A stretch of DNA of 64,000 nucleotides from NCBI GenBank assembly GCA_963815185.1, contig CAWFGC010000012.1, positions 1 through 64,000 on the forward strand, read 5' to 3'. The stretch comes from SHZL01 sp963815185. Its GTDB lineage: Bacteria > Pseudomonadota > Gammaproteobacteria > Xanthomonadales > SZUA-36. A model generated the notes under the pieces. That model made no database searches. It saw nothing but the letters and a program-made list of their open reading frames with translations, and had not been told where the DNA came from. Position numbers and translations under genes: made by a program. Position 1 is the stretch's first letter, and every line of letters starts with the position of its first letter. Positions 8,673 through 18,399 of this stretch are shown here, piece by piece.

Positions 8673-9830
8673 ATGCCTCGAACGGATTCAGTGACGCGTC
8701 TGCTGCTCTTGATTGCCCTGGCCACGCTTTCATCGGCTTGCAGTCAGCCAAGAATTCTGTCCGATGGGCATTTGGCTTACAACGAAGCCGTGCGTGTGGC
8801 ATCGGACCAGGAAGTCCTGCTCAACATCGTGCGCCTGCGTTATCTGGACTCTCTGGAATTCCTGTCGATCTCCTCGATCAATTCGTCGGTAGACCTTTCT
8901 GTGGGCTTTCAGGTGCAGCTGGCAAAGCCCTTCTCTGACAGCAAGGCGACGGCCAGTGCCGGCTATTCGAGTTCACCGACATTCACATTCGTGCCGCAAC
9001 GAGGCGGCCAGTTTGCCAAACAGCTGGCGCAGCCGGTGGATATCCCGGCGCTGATTTTCCTAGCCTCGTCCAACCGTGACACGCATCTCGTGTTTCGGCT
9101 GCTGGTTGCGCAGATGAATGGCTTGGAAAATGAACAAGGCGAGGTGGACCAGGCATTCGTGGATGCCACGAACCTGCTCACGCGCTTGCAGCTCAAGGGT
9201 GACGCGGTGATCGGTTTCCGCAAGCAAAAGGTAGTCGTTGCGCCGCCACTGCCGGAAAGCCAGGTCAATGCGTCGCAGATGCTGGCCGCGTTGCAGCACG
9301 GCCTCGAAGTTCAACGCCGGCCGGAAGATCAGAAAATCGTATTCCTGCGTGAGGTGGACACGGCAACGCTTTATGTCTCGCGCGATGCGGAGGATCGGGC
9401 GACATTGCTCAACTACCTGAAATTGGACCCGCAGGGGACAGTGTTCAATATCAAGTTGGAGTCCAAACTCGACGGTGAAGTCGATCACGATCATCTGACC
9501 TTGCGCACCCGTTCCCTGCTCCACGGCATGGCCTTTCTCAGCCAGGGTGTTCGCGTGCCGCCGCAGCACCTGGCTGATGGCACCGCCGCTTCCGGTTGGC
9601 CGCATCCTTCGGTTACGCCGGTGCCGATGGACGACATCTTCCAGGTGTGGTATTCCGCAAAGCGTCCCGACAATGCCAGCGTCGCCGTCCGGCACCGCGG
9701 CTATTGGTTCTACATGCGCGACGACGACATCCAGAGCAAGAATATGTTCTTCCTGATTGTCGAAGCGTTCCGGCTGGCGCTGGAACACAGTTCGGACCAG
9801 TCGCCGGTGCTCACCATCCCGGTCGGCTGA
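8673..9830 (+). CDS. Lipoprotein of unknown function
   Basis: 385 residues from the ATG at 8673, chosen because it yields a signal peptide with lipobox LSSAC. An open extension to 8517 lacks signal features. The mature part begins with ILSDGHLAYNEAVRVASDQEVLLNIVRLRY, a segment I associate with conserved hypothetical proteobacterial proteins that have no assigned role. It is otherwise soluble and mixed alpha/beta with no catalytic motif visible. It precedes murE by about 190 bases on the same strand. Function unknown. Confidence 0.75.
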   Translation: MPRTDSVTRLLLLIALATLSSACSQPRILSDGHLAYNEAVRVASDQEVLLNIVRLRYLDSLEFLSISSINSSVDLSVGFQVQLAKPFSDSKATASAGYSSSPTFTFVPQRGGQFAKQLAQPVDIPALIFLASSNRDTHLVFRLLVAQMNGLENEQGEVDQAFVDATNLLTRLQLKGDAVIGFRKQKVVVAPPLPESQVNASQMLAALQHGLEVQRRPEDQKIVFLREVDTATLYVSRDAEDRATLLNYLKLDPQGTVFNIKLESKLDGEVDHDHLTLRTRSLLHGMAFLSQGVRVPPQHLADGTAASGWPHPSVTPVPMDDIFQVWYSAKRPDNASVAVRHRGYWFYMRDDDIQSKNMFFLIVEAFRLALEHSSDQSPVLTIPVG

Positions 9831-10033
9831 TTGCTGTTCCGGTTGCGCTTTCCACTGCTTGCATCCGGGCAGCACCCGGACTTTTCAGCAAGCGTGCGAC
9901 TGAAAATCATTGCACGGGTTGCAAACACAAATTGTGTGTGGGAGTCAGCCGGCGAGAATAAGATCGTGGAGCGGGCCCCGAAAGGAGCACGACAGACAGG
10001 CTGGCTTAGAAAGCACATTTGAGGACCCGGTTC

Positions 10034-11560
10034 TTGGTTATTTCCCAACTACTCGAACAACTCCAAGGCATCCGATTCGTCGGTGACGGCGTGCCACTCG
10101 ACCGCAGCCTGACAGGCGTCTGCAGTGACTCGCGCCAGGTTGGCCCGCGCGATCTGTTTGTTGCTTTACCCGGTGTCCGCAGCCAGGGAGTGGACTATCT
10201 GGCTTCGGTGATTGAGCTGGGTTGTCGAGCAGCTCTGGTTCCGCATGATGCCCAATTACCGGGGCGGCTTGCCCGATACTGTGTTGGTGTGGAGAACATT
10301 CGCAATGCTGCCGCTCACGCCGCTTGTGCGGTGTTTGGACGGCCGACGAGTCGATTGCTGACTTTCGGCGTGACCGGCACCAATGGAAAAACCAGCACCT
10401 GCCATATTCTCAAACATATACTGGAGACAGCCGGCCATCGCGTAGTAATGGTGACCACGGTTGCGCATCAATTCGAAGACTGGCGAATGGAAACGCCCAA
10501 TACCACCCCGGATGCACCCTTGTTACAGTCGGTATTGGCGCGTGCGGTAAACAAGGGCGCGACTGCGGCTGTGATCGAGGTTTCGGCTCACGGCGTGCTG
10601 CTGGACCGCATCACCGGCTGCAGCTTCGACGGTCTGGCATTCACCAACCTGAGTACCGACCACCAGGATTTCTTCGACGGCATCGAACCTTATTTCGCCC
10701 AGAAATTGCGCTTGTTTTGCGATCCGGCTTATCACAAACCCAGGTGCGTCGCGTCGGTGGGAACCGATGATGAGTTTGGCCGGCGTGTTGTTCAAAACTC
10801 CCGCATCCCGGTGTTGACTTTTGGCCAACGGGTGAATGACGCCGGGGCAAGTGCAGGCAACCATGTGGGGGTCTCGGAATTGGCCCTCACGGAACAGGGT
10901 CTTTCTGGTAATCTCTCCGTTAAGGGGAGGCTGTTTCGCGTGGAAACGACTTTGGCCTCAGCTTTCAATCGGCTGAACCTTGCCGGTGCGGTGGCACTTG
11001 CGGTTGGTGCGGGTGTGCCGAATCAGGCCATCGAGCGCGCCCTGACCCTACCGATCAGCGTGCCTGGCCGCTTGACGAAGATCCCCTCGACTGCACCGTT
11101 TCAGGTGATTGTGGATTTTGCACATACCGATTCTGCGATGCGCAATTTGCTCGACGGTCTGCGCAAGGACTGCACGGGCAGGCTGATCGTGGTGTTCGGA
11201 GCGGGCGGCGATAAGGATCCGGCGCGCCGCCGGACGCTGCCACAAGCGGTCATCGAACTGGCGGAAGTTGGCATTATTACTCTGGACAACCCCCGGTCCG
11301 AATCGCCCCAGGCAATCATCGATACCATGGTCGGCAACTGGCGGGAGATAGCGGACAAGCATACCTGCCCGGCGGCGCTGCTGGTGGAGCCCGACAGGTG
11401 CAAGGCCATATCGCTTGCCCTGGACCAGGCGCGCCCCGGTGACATTGTGGTGCTGGCGGGCAAGGGTCATGAAACCACTCAGATCTATGCCGACCGGGTA
11501 GAGCACCATGACGACCACGCAATTGCCCAGTCCTGGCTGGCCGATCATTATCGGCGTTGA
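10034..11560 (+). CDS. murE: Mur ligase, UDP-MurNAc-tripeptide synthetase (MurE) type
   Basis: About 508 residues. The best start is the TTG at 10034, with GAGGA at 10021-10025 eight bases upstream; a TTG at 10019 is an alternative. All three Mur-ligase domains are visible: an N-terminal UDP-binding region (LTGVCSDSRQVGPRDLFVAL), the ATP-binding loop FGVTGTNGKTSTCHIL, and the C-terminal domain with TLDNPRSESPQAI. The DNPR motif is the one that reads meso-diaminopimelate in MurE. The lysine in FAQKLRLF fits the carbamylated lysine. The gene is far from ftsI/murF, unlike the usual dcw order, and instead precedes an exporter. It may be a second copy or serve another peptide pathway. Confidence 0.85.
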   Translation: MVISQLLEQLQGIRFVGDGVPLDRSLTGVCSDSRQVGPRDLFVALPGVRSQGVDYLASVIELGCRAALVPHDAQLPGRLARYCVGVENIRNAAAHAACAVFGRPTSRLLTFGVTGTNGKTSTCHILKHILETAGHRVVMVTTVAHQFEDWRMETPNTTPDAPLLQSVLARAVNKGATAAVIEVSAHGVLLDRITGCSFDGLAFTNLSTDHQDFFDGIEPYFAQKLRLFCDPAYHKPRCVASVGTDDEFGRRVVQNSRIPVLTFGQRVNDAGASAGNHVGVSELALTEQGLSGNLSVKGRLFRVETTLASAFNRLNLAGAVALAVGAGVPNQAIERALTLPISVPGRLTKIPSTAPFQVIVDFAHTDSAMRNLLDGLRKDCTGRLIVVFGAGGDKDPARRRTLPQAVIELAEVGIITLDNPRSESPQAIIDTMVGNWREIADKHTCPAALLVEPDRCKAISLALDQARPGDIVVLAGKGHETTQIYADRVEHHDDHAIAQSWLADHYRR

Positions 11561-11632
11561 CCGGCACTGCGCTTGCGCCGGTGAGTCGAAAAGCCTTATC
11601 TTTGACCGTCTCAGTTACAAAGGAAACTCGTG

Positions 11633-11767
11633 ATGAAACGCCGAACGCTGTCGGCTCAATCGAGAAGCTTGCTGGCGGGTTTGCTCTCTCGATCTGCCTT
11701 TGCAACGCCTTCAGAGCAAGGACTTTGCGCTGCCCATGCGCCTGCTGGATGGTCGGCGGTGGGATGA
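11633..11767 (+). CDS. Possible 44-residue peptide ORF coupled to the exporter
   Basis: An ATG at 11633 with AAAGGAAA about 6 bases upstream opens a 44-codon frame (MKRRTLSAQSRSLLAGLLSR...GWSAVG). It contains a twin-Arg start, an AFA site that could be a cleavage site, and one Cys. Its TGA (11765-11767) overlaps the exporter ATG (11764) as ATGA, the classic arrangement for translational coupling. Against it: third-position GC is about half, lower than neighbours. A different frame over 11700-11760 also reads protein-like (SKDFALPMRLLDGRRWDEV), so this could be the frameshifted stump of a larger secreted protein. Confidence 0.35.
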   Translation: MKRRTLSAQSRSLLAGLLSRSAFATPSEQGLCAAHAPAGWSAVG

Positions 11768-13428
11768 AGTCCGGCGTGCAGTTGACCCAATCCAGTCTCT
11801 ACCGGCTTTTTATCGAGCAGGACTCGGCCACTTGGGGTCGAATCGTGTTCACGGCGGTGGTTGCCGGGCTCATGCAGGGCGCCATCATCGTCGTCATCAA
11901 CAGTGCCGCAGTCGCGCTGGGTGGCAGTGAACTGGGTCTGCGCTATCTGTTGATGTTTTTCCTGTTCCTGGCGACCTTCAGTTGGGCCAGCCACTATTCA
12001 AATTCGCGCACCATTGCCCTTACCGAACGCACCATTTTCGACACCTACGTGGTAATTGCGGACCGGCTGCGTCGCATGCAGTTACTGGAATTTGAACGTC
12101 TTGGCAAGACCCGTATTTATTCCACGCTTTACACCAACGCGGATATCATCCTGGAAGCTGCCAAGAGTTTGGCAAATGTGGGCGTTGCATGTGTGCTGAT
12201 ACTTTTCTCGGTGGCCTACATCGCGTGGCTTTCGCCTGCGGCATGTGCCTTAGTGGTCCTTTTCTACCTGTTCGGCTATTTCATTTACCGTTCCAATCTG
12301 ATCAATATGCGCGGTCTGCTCAAGGAAAGCGAACGAAATGAGCAGCGTTTCAAGGCCTTGTTTCGCTATTTTCTGGAAGGTTTCAAGGAAATCAAGGTCA
12401 GTCATTCCATGAGCCGTGCGCTGTTCGAGGAGCAGATCAAACCAAATGCACAGAAGGCGAAAGTAGCCCGCGTGAGTGCGGAAAGGCGTCTGGTTGCAAA
12501 CAGTGTATTCATTCAATCGTACTATTATTTTCTGGTTGCGTCGGTGATTTTCCTGTTGCCACGTATTGGCGAACTCAACACGTTTGTTATTCTTCAAGTT
12601 GCAGTAGTGGTGTTGTTCTCCTACGGGTCCATGACGCGGATCGTCCAGTCCGTGCCGCTTATCCTCAAGGCGGAAAGGGCGGTAGGAGTCCTCCATTCCC
12701 TGAGCGAGGAGTTGCTGTTGGCACAGGACAATTCCGAACCATATACCGGCCGGTTTGCCAGAATTCGACCAGAAAAGCTCGCCCTTCGCCTCGAGGAGGC
12801 GACTTTCTCCTATCAGCCGGATGACAAGGCGCCGCAATTTTCGCTCGGACCTGTTTCGCTGGTAGTCGACCCCGGAGAACTGCTGTTTGTGGTCGGTGGC
12901 AATGGCAGCGGCAAGACCACCCTGCTCAAGCTGCTGGCAGGGCTGTATCCGCCCGTTACCGGAAATCTGTATCTGGGTGACAAGCGGATAGATCAGAGCA
13001 ATTACAGCGACTACCGCAACCTCTTCGCCGTGCTGTTTTCCGATTACCACCTGTTCGAACGCTTCTACGGGCAACCGGACATCGACGACGCACGTCTGAC
13101 CGATGCCCTGCGCACCATGGGCCTGGAAGAGCAGGTCGTTTGGGAGGACGGCCGCTTCGACGACTTCAACCTGTCAACCGGGCAACGAAAGCGGCTGGCC
13201 CTGGTATTTGTGCTCATGAAAAACAGCCCAATCCTGTTGATGGATGAAGTGACGGCCGACCTCGATCCGGTGTTTCGCCGTTATTTCTACGAGAAATTCT
13301 TGCCGGAACTCAAAGCGTCCGGAAAAACCATCATTGCAGTGTCCCACGACGAAAGGTATTTCCACATAGCCGATCACGTTATCCAACTTGACGCCGGCCG
13401 CATCGCGCCACGAAGGAACCCGTTATGA
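11764..13428 (+). CDS. ABC exporter, cyclic-peptide/PvdE-YojI type
   Basis: 554 residues from the ATG at 11764. An open frame runs back to 11557 but is not membrane-like. The N-terminal half has about six membrane segments (VVAGLMQGAIIVVINSAAV, YLLMFFLFLATFSWA and others). The nucleotide-binding domain has Walker A GGNGSGKTTLLK, a signature-like region STGQRKRLALV, Walker B PILLMDEVTADLD and the switch His in AVSHDERYF. Length and layout fit fused half-transporters of the YojI/PvdE/SyrD group, which move peptides or siderophore precursors to the periplasm. It overlaps the next gene by 4 bases. Confidence 0.85.
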   Translation: MKSGVQLTQSSLYRLFIEQDSATWGRIVFTAVVAGLMQGAIIVVINSAAVALGGSELGLRYLLMFFLFLATFSWASHYSNSRTIALTERTIFDTYVVIADRLRRMQLLEFERLGKTRIYSTLYTNADIILEAAKSLANVGVACVLILFSVAYIAWLSPAACALVVLFYLFGYFIYRSNLINMRGLLKESERNEQRFKALFRYFLEGFKEIKVSHSMSRALFEEQIKPNAQKAKVARVSAERRLVANSVFIQSYYYFLVASVIFLLPRIGELNTFVILQVAVVVLFSYGSMTRIVQSVPLILKAERAVGVLHSLSEELLLAQDNSEPYTGRFARIRPEKLALRLEEATFSYQPDDKAPQFSLGPVSLVVDPGELLFVVGGNGSGKTTLLKLLAGLYPPVTGNLYLGDKRIDQSNYSDYRNLFAVLFSDYHLFERFYGQPDIDDARLTDALRTMGLEEQVVWEDGRFDDFNLSTGQRKRLALVFVLMKNSPILLMDEVTADLDPVFRRYFYEKFLPELKASGKTIIAVSHDERYFHIADHVIQLDAGRIAPRRNPL

Positions 13429-14258
13429 AACTCCTTGCCGTTTTGAAAGCGCATCAGGTGAAAATTGTGACCGCGCTGTTCGTTTTCATATTCCTCATGC
13501 TTTACCTGGCACCGTCGATCTTCGTCTATGTCTATCCGGGTCAGGCCGGAGTGCTGTTTGATTCGCTCTCGGACGAGCCCTTATCCGACCGGGTCTACAA
13601 GGACGGGCTGTATGTTATTGCGCCTTGGAACAAGATGTACATCTATGACATAACCACGCAAAAGCTCACCATGGACGCGGGTGCGCTTACCGGCAATGGG
13701 CTTCAGGTAAATCTGGGCATTTCAGTGCTGTTTCAGCCCGATTCGAGCCAACTGGCCACACTGGTTGCAAATTTTGGGCCGGATTACATCGACAAGATCG
13801 TGGTGCCCACCATCCGAACGGCAGTGCGCCACGTAGTCGGCAGCCACACGCCCGAAGAACTCTATACTTCGGCGCGAGGGGACCTGCACAAAATGGTTCT
13901 GGACCGTGCCCGGGAGCGGTTCGCCGACCTTCCCTTCATGGTGAAGGATGTCATTATTGAGAAGATTCAAATGCCTGAAGCGATCAATGCGTCCATTGAG
14001 AAGAAGCTCCAAATTCAGCAAGATGCGCTTTCCTATGAATTTGTGTTGGCCAAGCAACAAGATGAAGCCCGGCGCATGAAGATTGAAGCCGAAGCAATCA
14101 AGACTTATCAGGAAATCGTCGGCAGCAACCTCACTCCGGAGCTACTGAAATGGCTCCAAATCAGAGCGCTCCACGACCTGGCGAATTCCCAAAACAGCAA
14201 AGTCATTGTCATCGGCGATCCCGAGCAGTTACCGCTTGTGCTGGACGGTAGAAATTGA
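13425..14258 (+). CDS. SPFH/prohibitin-family membrane protein
   Basis: 277 residues with one N-terminal membrane helix (IVTALFVFIFLMLYLAPSIF) followed by an SPFH domain (VYPGQAGVLFDSL, TQKLTMDAGALTGNGLQVNL) and a charged coiled-coil (QDEARRMKIEAEAIKTYQEI). Such proteins form oligomeric membrane scaffolds and often modulate proteases or transporters. The start overlaps the exporter stop (ATGA), so it is translationally coupled and may assist or protect the exporter complex. The partner is an inference from context. Confidence 0.85.
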   Translation: MKLLAVLKAHQVKIVTALFVFIFLMLYLAPSIFVYVYPGQAGVLFDSLSDEPLSDRVYKDGLYVIAPWNKMYIYDITTQKLTMDAGALTGNGLQVNLGISVLFQPDSSQLATLVANFGPDYIDKIVVPTIRTAVRHVVGSHTPEELYTSARGDLHKMVLDRARERFADLPFMVKDVIIEKIQMPEAINASIEKKLQIQQDALSYEFVLAKQQDEARRMKIEAEAIKTYQEIVGSNLTPELLKWLQIRALHDLANSQNSKVIVIGDPEQLPLVLDGRN

Positions 14259-14346
14259 AATTATGGGGTGGTCAACGTATTTCACTGACGCGCAAACTGT
14301 CCCCCTGCTTAGCCGGCGCTACCATGTCATTTTTTGAACCAATAGA

Positions 14347-14416
14347 ATTTATGTACAGGACGTACGGTGTGCCGCGGCGCAGGGATGAGCAGGACTGCAG
14401 GGATGCAGGAGGTAGA
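14347..14416. repeat. Dispersed repeat, family B, copy 1
   Basis: ATGTACAGGACGTACGGTG followed by TGCCGCGG and AGGGATG. The same pattern recurs at 38512-38565, where the core reads ATGTACAGGATGAACGGTA. This copy sits directly downstream of the minus-strand DUF779 gene and contains no reading frame of its own. The spacing of shared blocks is similar in both copies. No encoded mobility gene is nearby. Confidence 0.55.
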
Positions 14417-14445
14417 GCAAAGCAGGAACAGCTGTTTATCTCGAC

Positions 14446-14826
14446 TCAGGCAGAATCTATGGCGTTTTCCACCGGCGCGAGAGCGGCAAGCTCGTCGTCT
14501 GTGAACAGACGGGAACGAATCACGAAACGAACTCCCAGTGGGATTTCTGCAGAAAAACTCGCACCCCTGCCGGGAACAACGTCCACGGTGAGGTGCGTGT
14601 TCTGCCACAGTTCAAACTGGTCGCGCGCCATGTAGAAAGGACACCCGTGAATGCGGCCCAGCAGCACGTCGCTACTTCCCAGACGAAACTCTCCCAACGG
14701 GAAACACATCGGCGAGGAGCCGTCGCAACAGCCCCCGCTCTGGTGAAACATCAGTTCGCCGTGCGTGTCGCGCAAACGGTCGATGATCTCGCCTGCCGCT
14801 TCCGTGATGTCAACCCGCTGGTTCAT
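14446..14826 (-). CDS. DUF779 family protein
   Basis: 126 residues. The conserved core of the DUF779 family is clear: LMFHQSGGCCDGSSPMCFP, then VLLGRIHGCPFYM and LTVDVVPGRGASFSAE. The paired cysteines and His suggest metal binding, but no biochemical role is established for the family. It is usually found next to aldehyde dehydrogenases of the ExaC/AldB type, exactly as here, starting 15 bases after the stop of the dehydrogenase. Co-transcription is therefore likely. Confidence 0.9.
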   Translation of the reverse strand: MNQRVDITEAAGEIIDRLRDTHGELMFHQSGGCCDGSSPMCFPLGEFRLGSSDVLLGRIHGCPFYMARDQFELWQNTHLTVDVVPGRGASFSAEIPLGVRFVIRSRLFTDDELAALAPVENAIDSA

Positions 14827-14841
14827 AAGGCCGGGATTGAC

Positions 14842-16337
14842 CTAGAAAAAGCCCATCGGATTCTTGTCAAAGGACATGAGCACGTTCTTGGTATGCCGGT
14901 AATGGTTGAGCATCATCTTGTGGGTTTCACGCCCAATCCCCGACTTCTTGTAGCCACCGAAAGATGCGTGCGCCGGGTACAGGTGGTAGCAATTGACCCA
15001 GACACGCCCGGCCTGGATTCCGCTGATGAATTTTTGTCCCTGGTGGATATCACGAGTCCAGACGGCGGAACCCAGGCCATAGATCGTGTCGTTGGCGATT
15101 TGCATGGCCTCGTCGTCATCCTTGAACGTGGTAACGCTGACCACTGGTCCGAAAATCTCTTCCTGGAACACGCGCATCCTGTTGTGCCCTTTGAACACCG
15201 TCGGCTGGATGTAGTAGCCGTTTGGGTATTTCTCAACGCTGCCCACCTCTCCACCGATCAGTACTTCGGCGCCTTCCGCCTTGCCAATATCCAGATAGCT
15301 GAGAATTTTTGCATGCTGGTCGCTGGAGGCTTGCGCGCCAATCATGGTCGTGGGGTCCAGCGGATCGCCCTGCTTGATAGCGGCGACGCGTTTCAGCGCA
15401 CGCTCCATAAAGGCGTCATAGATCGACTCGTGGATCAGTGCGCGTGATGGACAGGTGCACACTTCTCCCTGGTTCAGGGCAAACATGACAAAGCCTTCGA
15501 TTGCTTTGTCCAGAAATTCATCGTCCTCGGCCATCACGCTGGAGAAGAAGATGTTCGGGGACTTGCCGCCCAGTTCCAGCGTAACCGGAATAATGTTTTC
15601 CGAGGCGTACTGCATGATCAGCCTTCCGGTTGTGGTCTCGCCGGTGAAGGCCACCTTGGCAATGCGCGGGGATGAAGCCAGCGGCTTGCCGGCTTCTATG
15701 CCGAAGCCATTGACGACGTTCAGCACGCCGGGCGGTAACAAGTCGCCGATCAGTTCCATCAGCACCAGGATGGAAACCGGGGTTTGCTCGGCCGGCTTCA
15801 GCACCACGCAGTTGCCGGCCGCCAGAGCCGGGGCTATTTTCCAGGTCGCCATCAGAAGGGGGAAGTTCCAGGGAATGATCTGGCCGACCACGCCGAGGGG
15901 TTCGTGGATTTCCATCGAAACCGTCGAAGCGTCTATGTTTACCACTTCGCCAGCCTCGGCGCGTATCACACCCGCGTAGTAGCGGAAATGGTCTACGGCC
16001 AGAGGCAGGTCGGCTGCCAAACATTCGCGGATGCTCTTGCCGTTATCCCAGGTTTCCACGGCAGCGAGCTGTTCCAGGTTTTGCTCGATGCGATCGGCGA
16101 TTTTCAGCAGCACACCGCTGCGTTCCGCCACCGGTGTTTTGGACCAGGCCGGAAAGGCACGTTCGCCTGCCTCTATAGCCAGGTTGATGTCTTCGGCCTT
16201 CGAGCGGGGTATCTCGCAAAAATCAGCGCCGTCCACGGGCGAGGAGTCGGCGAAGTACTCGCCGCCGACAGGAGGCGCCCATTGCCGTTGATGAAGTTCT
16301 CGTAGCGGGCTTTGAATTCGGGTTTGGGAAATGTCAT
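14842..16337 (-). CDS. NAD-dependent aldehyde dehydrogenase (ExaC/AldB-like), frameshifted near the N terminus
   Basis: The natural start is the ATG at 16337 (MTFPKPEFKARYENFINGN) with GAGGATTG upstream. The frame breaks at about 16281-16285: restoring one A (AACGGCAAATGG) gives NGKWAPPVGGEYFADSSPVDGADF and a 498-residue enzyme, the normal family length. Without it, only a frame from 16236 (464 residues) is continuous. Downstream motifs are intact: GQIIPWNFPLL, FTGETTTG, LELGGKSPN with the catalytic Glu, and the Cys in FALNQGEVCTCPSR. It oxidises short aldehydes such as acetaldehyde. Whether the shift is biological or a sequencing error is undecided. Confidence 0.85.
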
Positions 16338-16629
16338 TGGCTCAATCCTCTCATTTGGGTTGACGTTCTGAATATCGTCGGCTGGCCGCCGGGGAGTCAA
16401 GGTGCAGGCCCGTGTGGATGGCGTGAATGGCCGCCCAGCCCGAATCTCCAGTTTAGCAGTCTTCCGCAAACAGGCAACCTGCACCTGGGTCGGCGGTACA
16501 CAATGGGGCGGTACACAATAGCCCACGAGTTGACGCGCCAAGCGCGAGTTCTTCCTGAACTTGAGAGGTGCCGCAATTCCGGCGCCGTTGATGTAAATCA
16601 CCCGTCAAAACCATTCAAGGAGCGCAATT

Positions 16630-16922
16630 ATGAATTCACAATCCATTTCAAGGCCGCACTTCCACATTCGCCCCGACGCGGCGTTGTTATCCATGCTTGC
16701 CATGGTGTTGCGTTACACGGCCGCAGCCTTGGTCTTCGCCACACACTCTGGATGGACACCGAACCCGACCTGACGCAGTACTGGCAAGCGTTGACGTGGG
16801 CGAGTAGCTTCGTATTTCTTGGGCTGGCGCTCGATGCACATAAGCCAACCGCAGGCTCGTATCTGCTGTCGGGTATTGCACTGCTTGCCTTCGCGTTGCT
16901 GAGCGCCCAGGCAACGTCCTGA
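16630..16922 (+). CDS. Small hydrophobic protein in two overlapping frames (probable frameshift)
   Basis: An ATG at 16630 with AAGGAG at 16618-16623 opens MNSQSISRPHFHIRPDAALL, continuing into a membrane segment (LAMVLRYTAAALVFA) and stopping at 16773. A second frame starting at 16752 (MDTEPDLTQYWQAL) carries two more hydrophobic stretches (ASSFVFLGLAL and GSYLLSGIALLAFALLSA) and stops at 16922. Read together with one frame change near 16750, they make one membrane protein of about 97 residues. It could instead be two short overlapping genes. Family not recognised. Confidence 0.4.
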
Positions 16923-17190
16923 GCGCGGCGCGGATTTATGGGATCAGAACCCCCGAACCAGGGGCCTCCGGCGTTTTCGTGTGCGAATTGACGAAATCGA
17001 ACAGCGCGGGGCAGGTGACATTAAGCGAATGCCGCTTTGCGAGTTCTGCTTAGAACACCAACGACTCGGTTCAATTTGGTATATTCCGATCAGGTGTAAC
17101 CATCGAGCCTTGAACATCACGCCATGGGAGCGTGTTTCTATCGACGCCCATGGGACGACATTAAACGCGGGTTTGGGAGGATATTGAATC

Positions 17191-18399
17191 ATGTCAGAAG
17201 CAAAATCTGGGAAATCAGAAAAGCGATTGCCGGTTCCGCCCTATTTGGCAATAGGTCTTTCTACCACCTGTCGGGGTATCGGGAAACGATCGGACATCAT
17301 GCGGAATATCAATCATATCGAAAATATGATCCATGGGGCCATGTTCGTGGTGAGCATCAATATGCCGATCAAGATTATCGCCCTGGCGGAAGGGGCGCTT
17401 TCCGGATTTACCGATGAGGCCTTCGATATTCCCCATGTAACCGCAGCAAGAGACCTTTGGATTGACATTCCAGGTCCCGAAACGGATCGTCTGGGTGAGA
17501 TTGCGAAACAGTATGAGACCTACATTATCGCGCAATGCAAGGCTCGCTTGCCTGAAGTGATAAAGGACCGGTTCTTCAATATGGCATTTATTATCGATCC
17601 CAAAGGTAAGGTCGTGCACAAGTATGCCAAGAACCACGTATTTGCCCGGGAACGCTCATGCATGCCTCACGACATCTACGATATTTGGGTGGAAAAATTC
17701 GGCGATGGAATTGATGCGTTCTACCCGGTTCTGAAGACGGAGGATATCGGCAACATCGGCACGATTATTTGCAATGACGGGATGTACCCTGAGCCGGCCC
17801 GTGCGCTCGCCCTTAACGGCGCCGAGGTTATCTATCGACCCAGCATGGCTCAGCCGATTACCGGTAATGGCCAGTGGGAGACACAGAATAAATCACACGC
17901 CATGTTCAACAATTGCTATGTAATCGCCCCCAACGTCGGGCCCTATTACCTCCACCCCGGCTTCGAGCACGGCTTCGATGTGGCAGGTGGGAATTCCCAT
18001 ATCATCGATTACCAGGGCAATATCATCTCGTTCAGCGCGTCCGGCACGGACACCGTGACTGCGGCCGTCATCGACATCGAGCAACTCCGTCACTTTCGAG
18101 AAATGTCTTTGTTCGGCAACGGCCTGAAGGACCTGCGGACGGAAATCTTCAAGCGTATGTATGAAAAGCCGATCCACCCGAAAAACATGTGGATCGACCA
18201 GGATCCACTGCAACATGCCGATCACGATGAGATCTTTCGCGGCAACATCAAGCGTCTGCAGGAAATGGGGGCGTATACACCGCCGGCCACTCATTATCCC
18301 GGTTCAAAGTTCATACACCCCGCCAGAGACCGGCAGATGCGGGTTTGGGAAAATGCGCGCAATGCCTTGTGGGGAGATGACCCATCGCCTGGGGAATAA
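17191..18399 (+). CDS. Nitrilase-superfamily carbon-nitrogen hydrolase (amidase-like)
   Basis: 402 residues. A strong Shine-Dalgarno (GGGAGG near 17175-17180) precedes the ATG. The catalytic Glu lies in IIALAEGALSGF (about E68), a Lys follows in KVVHKYAKNHVF, and the nucleophile is Cys194 in GTIICNDGMYPEPARALAL. The segment EVIYRPSMAQP and the long C-terminal tail resemble aliphatic amidase/formamidase-like members more than true nitrilases. It should hydrolyse an amide or a related C-N bond in the cytoplasm. It stands alone, with no neighbouring pathway gene. Substrate unknown. Confidence 0.85.
   Translation: MSEAKSGKSEKRLPVPPYLAIGLSTTCRGIGKRSDIMRNINHIENMIHGAMFVVSINMPIKIIALAEGALSGFTDEAFDIPHVTAARDLWIDIPGPETDRLGEIAKQYETYIIAQCKARLPEVIKDRFFNMAFIIDPKGKVVHKYAKNHVFARERSCMPHDIYDIWVEKFGDGIDAFYPVLKTEDIGNIGTIICNDGMYPEPARALALNGAEVIYRPSMAQPITGNGQWETQNKSHAMFNNCYVIAPNVGPYYLHPGFEHGFDVAGGNSHIIDYQGNIISFSASGTDTVTAAVIDIEQLRHFREMSLFGNGLKDLRTEIFKRMYEKPIHPKNMWIDQDPLQHADHDEIFRGNIKRLQEMGAYTPPATHYPGSKFIHPARDRQMRVWENARNALWGDDPSPGE

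Noticed and set aside
11557..11763. Longer N terminus of the ABC exporter
   Set aside because: The extension is not hydrophobic, does not resemble the family and would overlap the end of murE; the ATG at 11764 fits family length.
14593..15447. Plus-strand frame across the aldehyde dehydrogenase
   Set aside because: Antisense to a gene with complete catalytic motifs; no start signal.
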